From: Aurantiochytrium sp. KH105
Taxonomy: Eukaryota; Sar; Bigyra; Thraustochytrida; Thraustochytriidae
Assembly: GCA_003116975.1 (NCBI GenBank)
Contig: BGKB01000233.1
Coordinates: 1 to 64,000 of the forward strand
Reading direction: 5' to 3'
Length of the DNA stretch: 64,000 nt
Position 1 is the stretch's first letter. Each line of letters opens with the position of its first letter. The notes beneath the pieces were generated by a model. That model searched no databases and was not told the origin of the DNA. It saw only the letters and a list, made by a program, of their open reading frames with translations. Shown in pieces: positions 1 through 10,700 of this stretch. Position numbers and translations under genes: made by a program.

Positions 1-14
1 TCTTAACACCAGTT

Positions 15-111
15 CCCAAGACCCCCAATTTCGAGACCTCAATTCCATAGACCCCAACTTTCCCGAGTCCCCCAATTGCAAGACCTCAATTCCACAGACC
101 CCAATTTTCCC
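15..111. repeat. 47-bp tandem repeat, two imperfect copies
   Basis: Two copies with a period of 47 bases. The 31-base core at 34-64 (begins agacctcaattcca) recurs at 81-111 with two changes, and the C-rich spacer at 20-33 recurs at 67-80. The copies run off toward the left edge of the window, so the array may be longer. The unit is not itself a telomere repeat. Confidence 0.8.
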
Positions 112-320
112 TAACCCTAGCCGTTCTGGTTAGGTTCTCCGAATTTTCCCGAGGCGGCTTTCCCCCACCCGACCCGAAGCCATGCGCCAGTTGCGGCGCG
201 GGCAGCCGCCGCGGGGTCCGGTGCGCGCGGCGGCGCGGAGGAGGCGGCGGCCGGCGCGGGCGCGGGCGCAGCAGAAACCTAACCCGGCGAGCTAGGGCGC
301 GGTCAGGGTCGGCTAGGGTC
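109..320. promoter_or_regulatory. Cluster of telomere-like motifs (telobox-like)
   Basis: The 5' flank of the telobox Myb gene holds several CCCTAA/TTAGGG-like elements: ccctaaccctag at 109-120, ggttaggtt at 128-136, aaacctaaccc at 275-285, ctaggg at 292-297, and gctagggtc at 312-320. The one at 275-285 closely resembles the plant promoter telobox. They are scattered in both orientations and do not form an array, so this is not a telomere. Regulation by the downstream protein is inference. Confidence 0.45.
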
Positions 321-370
321 GCGCGCGGCGGGCGAGGCCGCTGGGCAGGCGGGCGAGGCGGGGCCCCAGG

Positions 371-413
371 CGCGGCGACGCGCGGCGCGGCGACGCGCGG
401 CGCGGCGGCGCGG
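371..413. repeat. 15-bp GC-only tandem repeat
   Basis: The unit cgcggcgacgcgcgg occurs at 371-385 and 386-400, with a degenerate third copy at 401-413. It lies in the very GC-rich leader of the telobox Myb gene. The rest of 1-573 shows no gene. Confidence 0.8.
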
Positions 414-573
414 AGCACGCGGGCGGGCGCGGCGGCGGGCGGCGCCCTTGACTGGCTGGGGAAGGAGGCCTGCCTGCCTGCCCCTGCGAGGCGCGGGATC
501 CGGGGTCTGCCTGACTGTCTGACTGCTGTCTGTGAGCTGCTTGCTTTTGCGTTGCGGTGCGGGGCCTTGGGCT

Positions 574-2868
574 ATGTTTAGCAGGAGGTTTTTTCCCAAG
601 GGGGGCAAGAGGCGCGGGGAGAGGGAGAAGATGGGGGCGGGGAAGGGCAAGAAGCAGCGCGGCGCGATGAAGAAGTACTTGGAGACGATGCTGGAGATCG
701 GGCGCGAGGATAAGGGCGCGAGGGAGAGCATCGCGAATAAGAGCGAGGCCGAGACCATCGACGCGCTGATGCTCGAAATGGCCGCGGCGAGGTGGCAGCT
801 CGACATGCTCAAGGTGCTGCCGCAGACCATGTCGTCCAAGCAGGTCAATGACTGCATGAACGAGAGCTCGCGCGTGAAAATCTTCGTCACCTTTTCTCAC
901 ATCAGAAAGTGCGCACGTGACCCCGACATGCTCGTCGAAATGCTCGAAGATTTCAAGGAGACCGTTCAAAGCCTTGCGCTCCCGGACGACGTCTCACTGA
1001 TGCGCGACGTCGTCATTAAAGAGTACGAGATCCAAGCCGTGCTGGCCCGCTTTGCCGGAGAGGTCCCCGTGGTCGTGCAAAAGGCCGCCATGCGCGCCCA
1101 TGGCGATAACGACGGCGATAGCGACAGCGACGAGAACATGGCGGACGACAGCGACGACAGCGTTGACGAAGCCAAGGCCGCCAAGACCAGGGCAGCCAAG
1201 GCGAAAGCAGGCAAGGCCCCTCGCAGCAAGTCGCGGCGCGACGACGGCGACGACGATAGCGATTACGACGATGGCAGCGACGAGAATGGCGCTGATGATG
1301 ATGACGACGACGACCTTCCCGCGTCGAAGCCGCCCGTTACCAAGGCCTCGCTTCGAGCCCTTCGCGAAGCCATCGACACGATTCTTAGGCCTCCCGAAGA
1401 TGACAGTGTCGAGACAGAAAACGACCCAGAACTCGCCGAGACCTCGCCCGCCGCGGCCGCCTTCAAAATGGCGCGGGAGGCGCTTGAGAATATCCACAGA
1501 GCCTTCAAGGCCGCGCAAAAGAACTCGCGCTCTCGCCTAAACCAAAAGAACCACGAAAAGGCAGTGCGAGAGGCGCAAAATATCTTTGCCGAATTCGAGG
1601 CTTCGCACCGCTGGGACCACTTTATTGCCCTCCTCGAAGAATTCATGCGCTACTGCCAAACCTTTGCCATCCCCAGCACACCACGGCTCCTGCGCCTGCT
1701 TCGCAACGGATCGTATCAATCCCACGCGCCTTCCGACGAGAATCTCGTGGGGGATCAAGGTGTCGTTGGTGACGCGGCGGATTCCTTCGACGACGGCCCA
1801 GCGACGCCCCAGGATCAAGTGAAAAAGCCCGATGCCGCCGGGCAATCATCGCCTCCGCCGTTGCCCCGTAGCGCGGCCCCTGCGCCTCGTGCTCACGCGT
1901 CTGTCTCTGAGATGACCTCGGGCGGTTTCCGTCCGTCCACACTTTTGCGCCAAATGAAGCTCGACTTTCTGCGTCGCGGCAATCATTCCGAAGCTGACTG
2001 GGCCGAAATTTGCGAAATGACCCCGATCCAGGCGCGCGAAAAGGTCACCGACTTTGTGCAGAGCGCCGTCGCTGCAAACTCGCACGCCTCGTACATGCCT
2101 CTCACACAGTCTCAGGACCACCACGACGATGTGACCGCCCACCATGCTCACCAACATTCCATGGACGTAGACGGCATGCAACAGCTCACGCAGGGCCCTG
2201 CCAGCGACGACGAAGTCTTGAATCAACACCTGAAGCACCACCAGCAGCACATTGCGGGCCATGTCGACCATGTTGATCATGTTCCCGACCACGACGACGA
2301 CGATGATGATGACGACGGACACACCGTTGTCGATGACGCCAAGCGTCTCCGCCAGCAGTCGAGGCACAGGCGCGCCAAAGTCAGAGATCCAATCGAGGTA
2401 TTGATGCTCGGGGGCAAGCCTGGTCAGACCATCGATGTCTCCCCGGGCAGTACTACTCTCGGCGTTCGCCCGCGCACGGCGCCTAAGCGCAAGCTGATGT
2501 ACGACTCCAACGCGGAAAACGACTCGCCATTTGCGTCGCAATTTGACGACGAAGCAAACCGTCGCACGTCATACTCGCAGGTTGCCGCCGCGAGAACCGA
2601 GGAGCTCTTCGAAAAGGCACTTGCGCGCAAACGCCGCAAGCCCATTCCCTGGTCTGCCAAGGAAAGCGAGGCCCTCGCAGAGGGTGTTCGTGTCCATGGC
2701 TCGGGCAACTGGGCCGCCATTCTCAGAGAAGATCGAGAGAGCGCCGAGCCTGTGTTCCACAAATCAAGAACCAGTGTATCCCTCAAAGATCGAGCTCGCA
2801 ACATTATGCTAAAGAAGCAGCGTGAGAAGAAGGCACAGGAAGAGGCCGGTGCTCACGCAGACCAGTAA
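574..2868 (+). CDS. TRF-like telobox Myb/SANT protein (putative telomere repeat-binding factor)
   Basis: Predicted 764-residue nuclear DNA-binding protein. The C-terminus (nt 2640-2810) carries one Myb/SANT domain like those of TRF1/TRF2 and plant TRFL proteins: a Lys/Arg patch, then PWSAKESEALAEG, GSGNWAAIL, and the telobox-like third helix VSLKDRARNI. The usual Trp of that helix (DRWRN) is Ala here. The N-terminal 200 residues are predicted helical, which is where animal TRFs carry their dimerisation domain, but I cannot confirm a TRFH fold. The middle is low complexity: acidic Asp/Ser runs and a His/Asp-rich stretch near nt 2120-2320. The open frame begins at a GTG at 532; the first true ATG is 574, and 631 and 667 are alternatives. 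The product could instead be a transcription factor with a telobox Myb. Confidence 0.72.
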   Translation: MFSRRFFPKGGKRRGEREKMGAGKGKKQRGAMKKYLETMLEIGREDKGARESIANKSEAETIDALMLEMAAARWQLDMLKVLPQTMSSKQVNDCMNESSRVKIFVTFSHIRKCARDPDMLVEMLEDFKETVQSLALPDDVSLMRDVVIKEYEIQAVLARFAGEVPVVVQKAAMRAHGDNDGDSDSDENMADDSDDSVDEAKAAKTRAAKAKAGKAPRSKSRRDDGDDDSDYDDGSDENGADDDDDDDLPASKPPVTKASLRALREAIDTILRPPEDDSVETENDPELAETSPAAAAFKMAREALENIHRAFKAAQKNSRSRLNQKNHEKAVREAQNIFAEFEASHRWDHFIALLEEFMRYCQTFAIPSTPRLLRLLRNGSYQSHAPSDENLVGDQGVVGDAADSFDDGPATPQDQVKKPDAAGQSSPPPLPRSAAPAPRAHASVSEMTSGGFRPSTLLRQMKLDFLRRGNHSEADWAEICEMTPIQAREKVTDFVQSAVAANSHASYMPLTQSQDHHDDVTAHHAHQHSMDVDGMQQLTQGPASDDEVLNQHLKHHQQHIAGHVDHVDHVPDHDDDDDDDDGHTVVDDAKRLRQQSRHRRAKVRDPIEVLMLGGKPGQTIDVSPGSTTLGVRPRTAPKRKLMYDSNAENDSPFASQFDDEANRRTSYSQVAAARTEELFEKALARKRRKPIPWSAKESEALAEGVRVHGSGNWAAILREDRESAEPVFHKSRTSVSLKDRARNIMLKKQREKKAQEEAGAHADQ

Positions 2869-3590
2869 ATAGTCGCCACTGAAGATTGACGTGAATGAGT
2901 TGTTGTGAACAAGCACGTTGTACCTTGCTCGCCAGCACCACTGCGAAGGCTGCGAAGGCCATTTTCCCGTGCCGGGTTTTCTCTTGACGCTGTGCGCATT
3001 CCCGCCGCTTTCCCCTTGATCGTATACCACTTTTGGTATCGCCGACATCTATCTAGCCAGCCCTCGCTTTTCATCTCGATGCGCTCCCCTGCCTGCAAGA
3101 GAGGCCACTTTTCGCCTAAAACTTACGATAATACTGTAAACGTCTGAGTCCGCATCCCAATCTCCTCCGTTCAGCCAGAGGGCTAGCACGCGTCGTTCAT
3201 GCCACGACTTTATCCATCTCTCCCGTGGCCTTACGGCGAAGCTGCATGGCGAGCTCAACACGAAGGAGACCGAGAATGCAATACAGGCCGACCCTTGGCT
3301 TGTGAAACAGCTGCATGAAGAGCTCAATGGTGGCCGGCGACAAGACGAAACGAGGTCCCTGGCACCACCTCGGAATGCTGGCAGGCCAGTAGCAAAAGTT
3401 GTAAACTAGGCCTACTAGTAGAAATAGGAAGCAAGCAAGGCCCCGTGGGTTTCGTGGTTGCGAACAGCCGCGAACGGAGACTCTGGCAGGGCAGACCTCA
3501 AGCACTGCACTGCAACTGCACATCCCAACGCACACGTGCCCAAGCGAGCGAGCAAGCGCGCAGCAGCGAGAGGGAAAGAGGACCGAGACG
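2869..3590. other. Intergenic region upstream of phosphoserine phosphatase
   Basis: Holds the 3' flank of the telobox gene and the 5' flank of phosphoserine phosphatase. It contains the palindrome TAGGCCTA at 3407-3414, followed by ctagtag. On the minus strand an ATG near 3530 opens about 107 codons to a stop near 3197 with one hydrophobic stretch. I could not decide whether that frame is real, so it is not called as a gene. Confidence 0.5.
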
Positions 3591-4453
3591 ATGCTCGCGG
3601 CGGCGCGTCGTGGATGTGTGCTCGCGCGCGGCTCGGTGCAGCAGTCGCAGAAGCGCGGCATGGCCGGCATGGCGCACGAAGAGGTCGTCGCGCTGTGGAA
3701 GTCCGCCAAGGCGGTGTGCTTTGACGTGGACAGCACCGTTGTCACTGAGGAGGGCATCGATGTGCTTGCCGAGCACTGCGGAGCTGGTAAGTTGTTTTTC
3801 ACTTGGGGGAGGGGGGGGGCAGGATTGTCCCCAATTGATGGAATTATGCACGCGCAAAAGACTAATGAAAAGCGCATGCATGTGTAATGTGTGTAGGCGA
3901 AGCCGTCGCGGCCTGGACGCGCAAGGCCATGGGTGGCTCGGTGCCCTTCCACGAGGCGCTTGAGGCGCGTCTCAACCTTTTTGGTCCCTCTGTCAAGGAT
4001 ATTCAGGATTGTAACACCAAGCACCCACTCGAGCTCACCCCGGGCATTGCCGACCTCATCGCTACACTCCACGAGCGCAACGTCCACGTGTACCTGGTGT
4101 CAGGTGGTTTCCGTCAGATGATCAACCCGCTTGCCGATATTCTCAACATCTCGCGGGATCGCATCTACGCGAACAACTTGCTTTTCAAGGATGACGGATC
4201 CTTTGCCGGCTTTGACCCTGAAGAGCCGACGTCGCGCGCTGGTGGCAAGGCCAAGGTCGTGCAGACCCTCAAGGAGGCTCACGGCTACGACCCCATTTTC
4301 ATGATTGGCGATGGCGCCACCGACATGGAGGCTCGTCCTCCGGCAGACGCCTTTATCGGCTTTGGTGGCGTCGCTGTTCGCGAGGTTGTCAAGGAGGGTG
4401 CTGATTGGTTCGTCACGGACATGAACGACCTCATCAAGCCCCTCAAGGAGTAA
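3591..4453 (+). CDS. PSPH: Phosphoserine phosphatase (two exons)
   Basis: Hydrolyses O-phosphoserine to serine, the last step of the phosphorylated serine pathway. Exon 1 is 3591-3786 and exon 2 is 3897-4453. The 110-bp intron has donor gtaagt at 3787, a likely branch sequence gactaatg near 3860, and acceptor gtgtag ending at 3896. The spliced protein is 250 residues. HAD motif I is FDVDSTV with both catalytic Asp. Motif II is SGGF, and motifs III-IV include GGKAKV and MIGDGATDMEA. PPADAFIGFGG follows, as in the animal enzyme. Twenty to thirty extra N-terminal residues, Arg- and Ala-rich, could be a targeting peptide; MAGMAHEE is an alternative internal start. Confidence 0.96.
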
Positions 4454-4586
4454 ACACGGAGACCGATTGACTACTCGCGTAGCCTCCCATTGAGCGTGAA
4501 CAACTCGAATCTAACACTTTTCAAATTAGCTCGCTAGTCTTTCATGATTGTGCTTCTTCTGACCCCAAGGCGAAGTAGCCTTGCGC

Positions 4587-6599
4587 TCACGCCTGGACCA
4601 CACGGGCAGAGGCGGATTGCCTTTTCAAGGCGTGCGACAAGTATACATCGTCGCATTCTTCCTCACTCTCATTCCCCCTTTCTCTGTCGCTGTCGCTTTC
4701 GCTTTCGCTGTCGCTTTCGCTGTCGCTTTCACTTTCACTTTCACTTTCGCTTTCACTTTCGAGTTCAGACTCGTGGCTGGTGCCGGTGCTGGTGCTGCGG
4801 GTGTCATCACTTTCGCTGCTGCTGCTACAATAAACTGTGCTACTCGGCGATCCTTGTGTCTGGGGCGCAAAGAATGGACGCTGCGCGTGCACACGTGATT
4901 CGAGGGTCGCCATACGACCAGGATCATGAACTTCATCAAGGAAACTCAAAAGTGCCGCGTGCGCGCCAAAGCCACCAACACGCATTTCATCGTAAATGTC
5001 CGCTGACGACCGATCATCCTGCAAGCGACTGCGTCCATTCCCTGACCTAGACTCATGCTTCCGCCTACCTTTTGACGTGTGCATACTTTTTCGAAGTAAA
5101 CCGAGATACCGGTCGTCGTACAAATCGTCGAGGGCCTTCATAAAGACTTGGTGCCGTCGGGCGTCCTGGCTCTCAATGCTCACCTCATGGGCGCGACGGC
5201 GTGAGCGGAGGATAGCCAAGCTTTTTGCGCGTTTGAGGCCTGCTAGAGCTACGCGGGAATCCTCCTTTTGCGAACGCTGCCGGGCGACGAGACGACAACT
5301 TGCAGCATATTCAAGGTCCTCCATACTCTCGCGGTTCGCATCAGGCTCATAGCTCGTGCCTCCTGTCTCTCGAGCACGTCTCTCCTCTCGAGCACGCTGC
5401 AAAAGCTTCTCGCGAAAGTTCTCTGCACGCAAAGTAATGTTGTTCATATCCTCTGTACCATGTGAGATGAACTCCTCCTCCAAATTCTCTCTCTTTTCAT
5501 CATGGAGAGTCACAGTATTCTCGTTCCCATCATCGCAGTCTGTTTCTCCTTTCCAAAATCTCGCAGCTCTCGAGATAATTCGCGCTTGTCCCTGACGATA
5601 ACGATCCAATCTTCCCGACAGGTCCCATACAAGTTTGCGCGAACCATATTGAATGTCCGGCCTTCGCCACATTTGTGTGCATCTCTTGTGCCAGCGCTGC
5701 AGATAGTACGTTGCCAACTGACCCAGTGATGTGCATCGCGCGAGGACGCGTCGCTTAAGAGTCAAATCATGCTGAATTCGGGCTCTCCAAACGTGGAACG
5801 ACCGCTTGAGATATTTCTGCCCAAGTTGGCAAGAGAGCGCAGCAAAGCAACCGTAAAGGATTCGTCTCTCTCGCAATGCAGTGACTGCAAGATCTGCGCC
5901 TTCTTCGAGAGCTGCACAGATACCTGTATGATGCATGAGTTGGTCCCAGCCGTTGCGCAAATCTATGCGATCAAATAGTCGAGCCCAGAGCTTGCGCATT
6001 GTGAACCAGAGACGCCATTGACGCAGGACTTGACGCAAAAGGCGCTTTCTTACAAATGGACGCATACGTGCATTCGCTGCATATTCCCACTTTCGTTGCG
6101 AAGAAAGCCGGCACTCGTTCCAGTGCCTAAAAGACGTCGTGACCCGGTGTTGTGACATTCGCGCACGCACAGCACTTTCCAAGGCCTCGCGTTCTGCGCC
6201 ATTCTCACGCGCAAGCACCGCCCAATGCAGCATGGCCCGCGACAATGTTTTGCGCTGTGATCTTCGAAACGCCAAAGACCACGAGCGCCATGCTCGACTC
6301 AATCTCTCACGCATCCATCGTGTGATGCACTTTTCCACGAGCACTTGTCTTCGTTTACGCTGCGCGACGACCACGGTCCACGCCTGCATCGCATGCCTTA
6401 GTCTTGACACGCGTTTGGCGTGCAGCTCTAGCTGGTCTTGCAGGATTCTCTTCCTCAGCATTGCCACGCCAAACGCGGCGAATTGCACCTGGCGCGCCGT
6501 GCAGCTCACCGCTTGCGCAGCGCTATGGCCTCCTCCTCCGCCGCCGCCATCCCGCCGTCTCGGTCTCCCAAGGCTGCCTCGTGCAGACACCGACCGCAT
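4587..6599 (-). CDS. Sfi1-like centrin-binding (spindle/basal body) repeat protein
   Basis: A 670-residue protein. The N-terminal half has about nine short helical repeats, each centred on a Trp with flanking Arg/Lys and hydrophobic residues (for example AMQAWTVVV, CITRWMRER, AWRSWSLAF, AMLHWAVLA, SFRHWNECR, VLRQWRLWF, YLQRWHKRC). Spacing is about 25-45 residues, the pattern of Sfi1 repeats that bind centrin in yeast spindle pole bodies and animal or protist basal bodies. The C-terminal half is charged and predicted disordered. It ends in a long alternating Ser-Glu/Ser-Asp tract (nt about 4650-4790) that produces a visible (tttcgc)n-like repeat in the DNA. The first ATG is used; an internal ATG at 6461 (MLRKRILQD) is also plausible. 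A specific orthologue cannot be named. Confidence 0.72.
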   Translation of the reverse strand: MRSVSARGSLGRPRRRDGGGGGGGHSAAQAVSCTARQVQFAAFGVAMLRKRILQDQLELHAKRVSRLRHAMQAWTVVVAQRKRRQVLVEKCITRWMRERLSRAWRSWSLAFRRSQRKTLSRAMLHWAVLARENGAEREALESAVRARMSQHRVTTSFRHWNECRLSSQRKWEYAANARMRPFVRKRLLRQVLRQWRLWFTMRKLWARLFDRIDLRNGWDQLMHHTGICAALEEGADLAVTALRERRILYGCFAALSCQLGQKYLKRSFHVWRARIQHDLTLKRRVLARCTSLGQLATYYLQRWHKRCTQMWRRPDIQYGSRKLVWDLSGRLDRYRQGQARIISRAARFWKGETDCDDGNENTVTLHDEKRENLEEEFISHGTEDMNNITLRAENFREKLLQRAREERRARETGGTSYEPDANRESMEDLEYAASCRLVARQRSQKEDSRVALAGLKRAKSLAILRSRRRAHEVSIESQDARRHQVFMKALDDLYDDRYLGLLRKSMHTSKGRRKHESRSGNGRSRLQDDRSSADIYDEMRVGGFGAHAALLSFLDEVHDPGRMATLESRVHAQRPFFAPQTQGSPSSTVYCSSSSESDDTRSTSTGTSHESELESESESESESESDSESDSESESDSDRERGNESEEECDDVYLSHALKRQSASARVVQA

Positions 6600-7435
6600 G
6601 CGGCTCTATCCCTGCAGGATATACACAATGGCTTTTGCGCTGGCCCAAGTCCTCGCAGCTCGCGGCCCTGCGCGTGTGCAGACGAATGGGACGCCTTCTT
6701 ATTTGATACATTACGGATGAGGCGAATGTGCCGCCACTACCGGACGTAACGGAAAGCTCCCTTTCTTCTGCCTCCTTGTGCCAATGCCACCAGTTTAATG
6801 TCGTGACTATAGTATATAAAATGTGAAATGTAATCAATTCTTGTAATGTTAATGTTCTACACTATTTGCTGCCCACGTGTCGTGGCTTTCTCATACCTGA
6901 CAAATCGATCATGCGTATGCTAAACAACTACCTATTGCTTGAGTCTGGTAAGAGGTGGTGCAACTGTTATCAAGAATACTGATTAAAAATGTGAGAAGGA
7001 TTGATCGGGCGCGGTGTCCGGTAGCAGGACGCGCACGCGCCAGAGGACTGCAAAATGCGCGGTGGCGTCGCGGCGTCAGTCATTCACGCATCGAGAAGCA
7101 GCGGCGATCTATCTTGCCCGCGACGCAGAAGAGGCGGACGCAAGTACGTGGCGCCGCGGGGAGCCGCCCGCCCGCCCGCCCGCCCGCCCGCCCGCCCGCC
7201 CGCGCCCCAGGGCCCGCTCTCCCGCGCCGCCCGGCCCGGCCCGTCCGCGAAGATGGCGTCTCTGAATGGCCAGCGTCATTGACCACGAAGACGAAGACGG
7301 CGAAGGCGACAAGGCGACGGGAAGGAAGGAGGCGGCGGCGGCGACGGCGGCGGAGAAGGAGAGAGAGGAAGGACGAGAAACTGACGAGATGAATTGCGCG
7401 CACACAGGTTCCCGGTCGAAAAAAACAAAGAGAAA
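6600..7435. promoter_or_regulatory. Divergent promoter region between the Sfi1-like and hinge-protein genes
   Basis: The 6780-6990 part is AT-rich and contains actatag (6806-6812) running into a TATA-box-like tatataaa (6813-6820). The right part holds a (CCCG)n run at 7164-7202. A ten-codon upstream ORF with a clean ATG lies at 7253-7282 and ends well before the hinge-protein start. No other gene is seen. Confidence 0.5.
7164..7202. repeat. (CCCG)n microsatellite
   Basis: About ten copies of a CCCG tetramer in the 5' flank of the hinge-protein gene. Confidence 0.9.
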
Positions 7436-7636
7436 ATGTCGGACGATCCCGTGGACCCCCGCCCGGAGATTGAGGAGGCGTGCAAGCCGGGCTGCCAGAA
7501 GTACTGGAAGGAGTACGAGGCGTGCGCAGAACGCGTGCAGGCAAAGGGTGAGGGCCACTGCAGCGGTCAGTACTTTGATTTCTACCATTGCATTGACGCG
7601 TGCGCCGCTCCCAAGGTCTTCAAGACCGTCAAGTAA
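7436..7636 (+). CDS. UQCRH: Cytochrome bc1 complex hinge protein (UQCRH/QCR6)
   Basis: A 66-residue acidic protein, the hinge subunit that helps cytochrome c1 bind cytochrome c in mitochondrial complex III. The six cysteines (16, 20, 30, 42, 52, 56) include twin CX9C pairs (20-30 and 42-52), typical of intermembrane-space proteins imported by Mia40. The C-terminus (FDFYHCIDACAAPKVF) matches the family pattern of FDFxHCxDxCxAxKxF. MSDDPVDPRPE is the natural start; an in-frame upstream extension exists but has a poor start. An ATG at 7388 is out of frame with the gene. The acidic N-terminal extension of animal UQCRH is short here. Confidence 0.9.
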   Translation: MSDDPVDPRPEIEEACKPGCQKYWKEYEACAERVQAKGEGHCSGQYFDFYHCIDACAAPKVFKTVK

Positions 7637-7744
7637 GCAAAGCCCCCTCCTCGCTTCACAAGTGATTTTTCTTGCTGGCTCGACCCCGCCCACACGCGGC
7701 GGGCGACAAGCAGAAATACCCAACAACTTTACTTACTAAACGGA

Positions 7745-10700
7745 TTACAGCGACACTGTGCCTCCTGTCTGATCTTCGTCCCGCCCAAGGCGCTCTTGAT
7801 GTTCTGCACCAAAGAGAGATGACCCTTGTTCACCCCCAACTCTCCCTGACTCGCTGCGCCGCTGCGGCCGTCCTCGCACGCGAACAGCGTCGTGCAGCTT
7901 CTCCCACTCGTTATGTGGCCGGTTGAGATACTTGAAGTGCGGAAACAACCTGACGTTGAGCTCCTCGACGAGCGTCGGGTAGCTTGCCATTGTGTGCGAG
8001 GGCTCCGCACAAAAGCGCCACGCCCACGACGCTGCCGCGGATGTCGAGTACGTCTGCGTCAGCGCCTGGGCCGCAGCTTGAGACTTGCGCGACTCCAAAT
8101 TGAGGTCAAAATCCCGACTTTGCATCCGAAGCGCACCGGACCTTCGGTGAGAGTTCACATAGACAAGCGCTTGCAAAGCACGCACGTAGATGCGGAGATT
8201 GTCCTCCTCAGAAAGACCCTCCTCTGCGATCTGTTGCGCTAGGTAGCTTGAGTGCCCTGTTGATGGTGACGTCGAAGAAGAGCCGCCTCGAGTCCCACTG
8301 CTCTCGCCTTCCACCTCTGCAAACTGGCGTACCCCAGTCACTACCGCTGCGTCAGAGCTCATCGTCGATGTTGTTGTCGCTGTCGCTGATGCTGTCGTCG
8401 TTGCTGTCGACGCACCAAACGGCATTTGCGGGAGACGACTGAATACCGCTGAAGCGAGCGAAGAGAGCATGCCTGCCTTGTCAAGGGCGAGCTTTTGCAA
8501 AGCCGCCATCGCCACATGAAGTTGCTGCACCTTGAAGGCCGACTCATTGACTGTTGGATCCTCTTCATGCTCCTGCGTCGCCAAGTCAAAGAGAAGAAAA
8601 ATCATTGGCAAAAGCTTCATCAGGCTTGGCCGCAAAAAGCTGCCACTCGGCCGCGTCATCTCTGTTCGCACCGCAAACAGAATGCTCGAACCCACACGCG
8701 CCAGCACTTCACTGGGCGGAGTCAATCCCGTGGCGAGGGCGTACAGTTCCAGGACAAACCAAGTATGCCATGCACCGCGACGAATTGCGCACGCCTCAAG
8801 CTTGAGAATGCTGGCCTCATCATCGAGCACACGACCAAAGTCTCGTTCCACACACAAGGCCGCGATGACGGGACCCAAGTCCGTACGGACGGTGAACCAG
8901 CTTTCCAGCGCTGCTTCCACCACTTCGATGGCGCGTGCATCGCGCGACACACTACGCAAGGCCGCCACAATGTGCAAGGGAGCACAATGGGACGTTCGCA
9001 TGATGAACGAATGCACGAGACAGCCAATGCCCACGCCCGTCACTGAAAAGGAGCTCTCCGCTTCCAGAGCGCTCGCCGGCGCCGGAGGCACACCCCCTTG
9101 TGCCCTCGTAAAGACACTCTCATTATTGGATCCCCCCAACAGCGAACTTTGGCTACTGCCACTTCCTGTGGAGGCAGCGCGGTGCCGCGCAAGTCGCCGC
9201 ATGCCCATTGCGAGCCGCGCGCCCGCCGAGCTTGCTGCAGATCCCGAATGCTTTGCATCAGGTTCCTCGGGGATAACCGATGCAATGCGGTCAAAAGGTG
9301 CCTCGCCCCGAGCAGCTGCAATCATTGTTGGGAGCACAGATCTCCACATCACCTTCCAATAGCGCCATTGCTGGACTGTCGCCCTTGCGCCCGGCGGGCA
9401 GTCTCCGCGTCCATGTTTTGATTCACTCCAACCGTGCTGAGCACCGAATTCGTCCGACAATTGGCGGCCCGCTGAGTCGCGCTCTGCCTCCAGCGCATGA
9501 CTCTGATCTCCGCCAGGACCAAGACCAAGATTGTGCGCGCTCTCGTGCAGTCCACTCTCGTCTTCATGAAACTGTAGGGTCGTTGGCAGCGATTCGGAGA
9601 TGGATCGAAGAACATTTTCAACCTTGCCAAATACCAGATTGGCAACCCCGAGGTCGCCGCTTTGCAGACCGCCACTGCTCGAACCAGCGCGTACGCACAC
9701 GACGCCAGTCACGTTTAGCAATGCAAATACATCGGTCAGGGCCGCGTCCATACTTTGAAGGACTCGTTCGTGGCTGTCAATTCTCGCAATCTCTCGAACG
9801 CCGTCCACGTGATCGCAGGCCTGGACGTATGGCCCTTCAGGGTCTGCCAAGAGACCAAGAACGCGCTGCATGCTCTCATACACTAGCATTACCAGCGCAC
9901 CTGAAGAAAAGGGTAACGAAGACGACTCGGACACGAGTTTCTGCAAACCGGATATGGGCGCCACCGTTGCAGTGGTTGTCGCCGCTGTACCCCCCCCCAC
10001 TGCTGTTGCTCCTCCTACCACGTTTGAGGGGGACGACGCTGACGCTCCTTCGACGGAAATAGCGGACTTGTGCGATACAAGAGTTGCTCGTAATTGGCTC
10101 GTCAGTAGAGAAAGGACGCAGCGTTCTCGCTGCAGTGCATCAGAAAGAGAGGTCTCCGCGGCCTGGTTCAGAACACGCGCGTTCTGACGCTGCGCCGCGA
10201 GCGAGGTCGCAGTCCCGAACAAACGGATGGCAGCAACAGCCTTCTTCTCTGCAGTATCCACCGCCACACCACGAGATGAAGCCCTTTGCGCGGGGATTCG
10301 CGCCGCTTCAGCCTTTGGCAGCACGCTCAGCAACATTTCTAGATCCATACCAACCGCGCGAAACGAGTTCGGGTCCACGTGCGACCACGGGAGGCCATGC
10401 GCTACCCCAAAGTAATACTCACAAAAGCTCGGAGGAACCTCTTGAGGTTCCTTCAGGAGAAGCGTAAACGTGAGCCGAAGCACGTGAGCATAGAATTCTT
10501 CCGGTGGCGTAGTGGTGAGCGAGTCGCGGCGCATCGCCGCCTCCACGGACCGCCCTCTGGCCGCAAGGGTCGCAGTGAAGCGTCGATGGTCAGATTCAGC
10601 AAGTGGCGACCAGTTTAGTTGCTCCAGCATGTGTCGGATCATGATAAACACCGGATCGCTCGATGTGTGGCTCGCCACGAGACGCAGGAACTCTGCGAGA

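Noticed and set aside
109-320. A chromosome-end telomere array
   Set aside because: Motifs are isolated and in both orientations; there is no tandem TTAGGG array.
3197-3530. Minus-strand frame of about 107 codons with one hydrophobic stretch, beside PSPH
   Set aside because: Codon use is mildly coding-like, but there is no homologue I recognise and it overlaps the PSPH 5' flank. Left as undecided rather than called.
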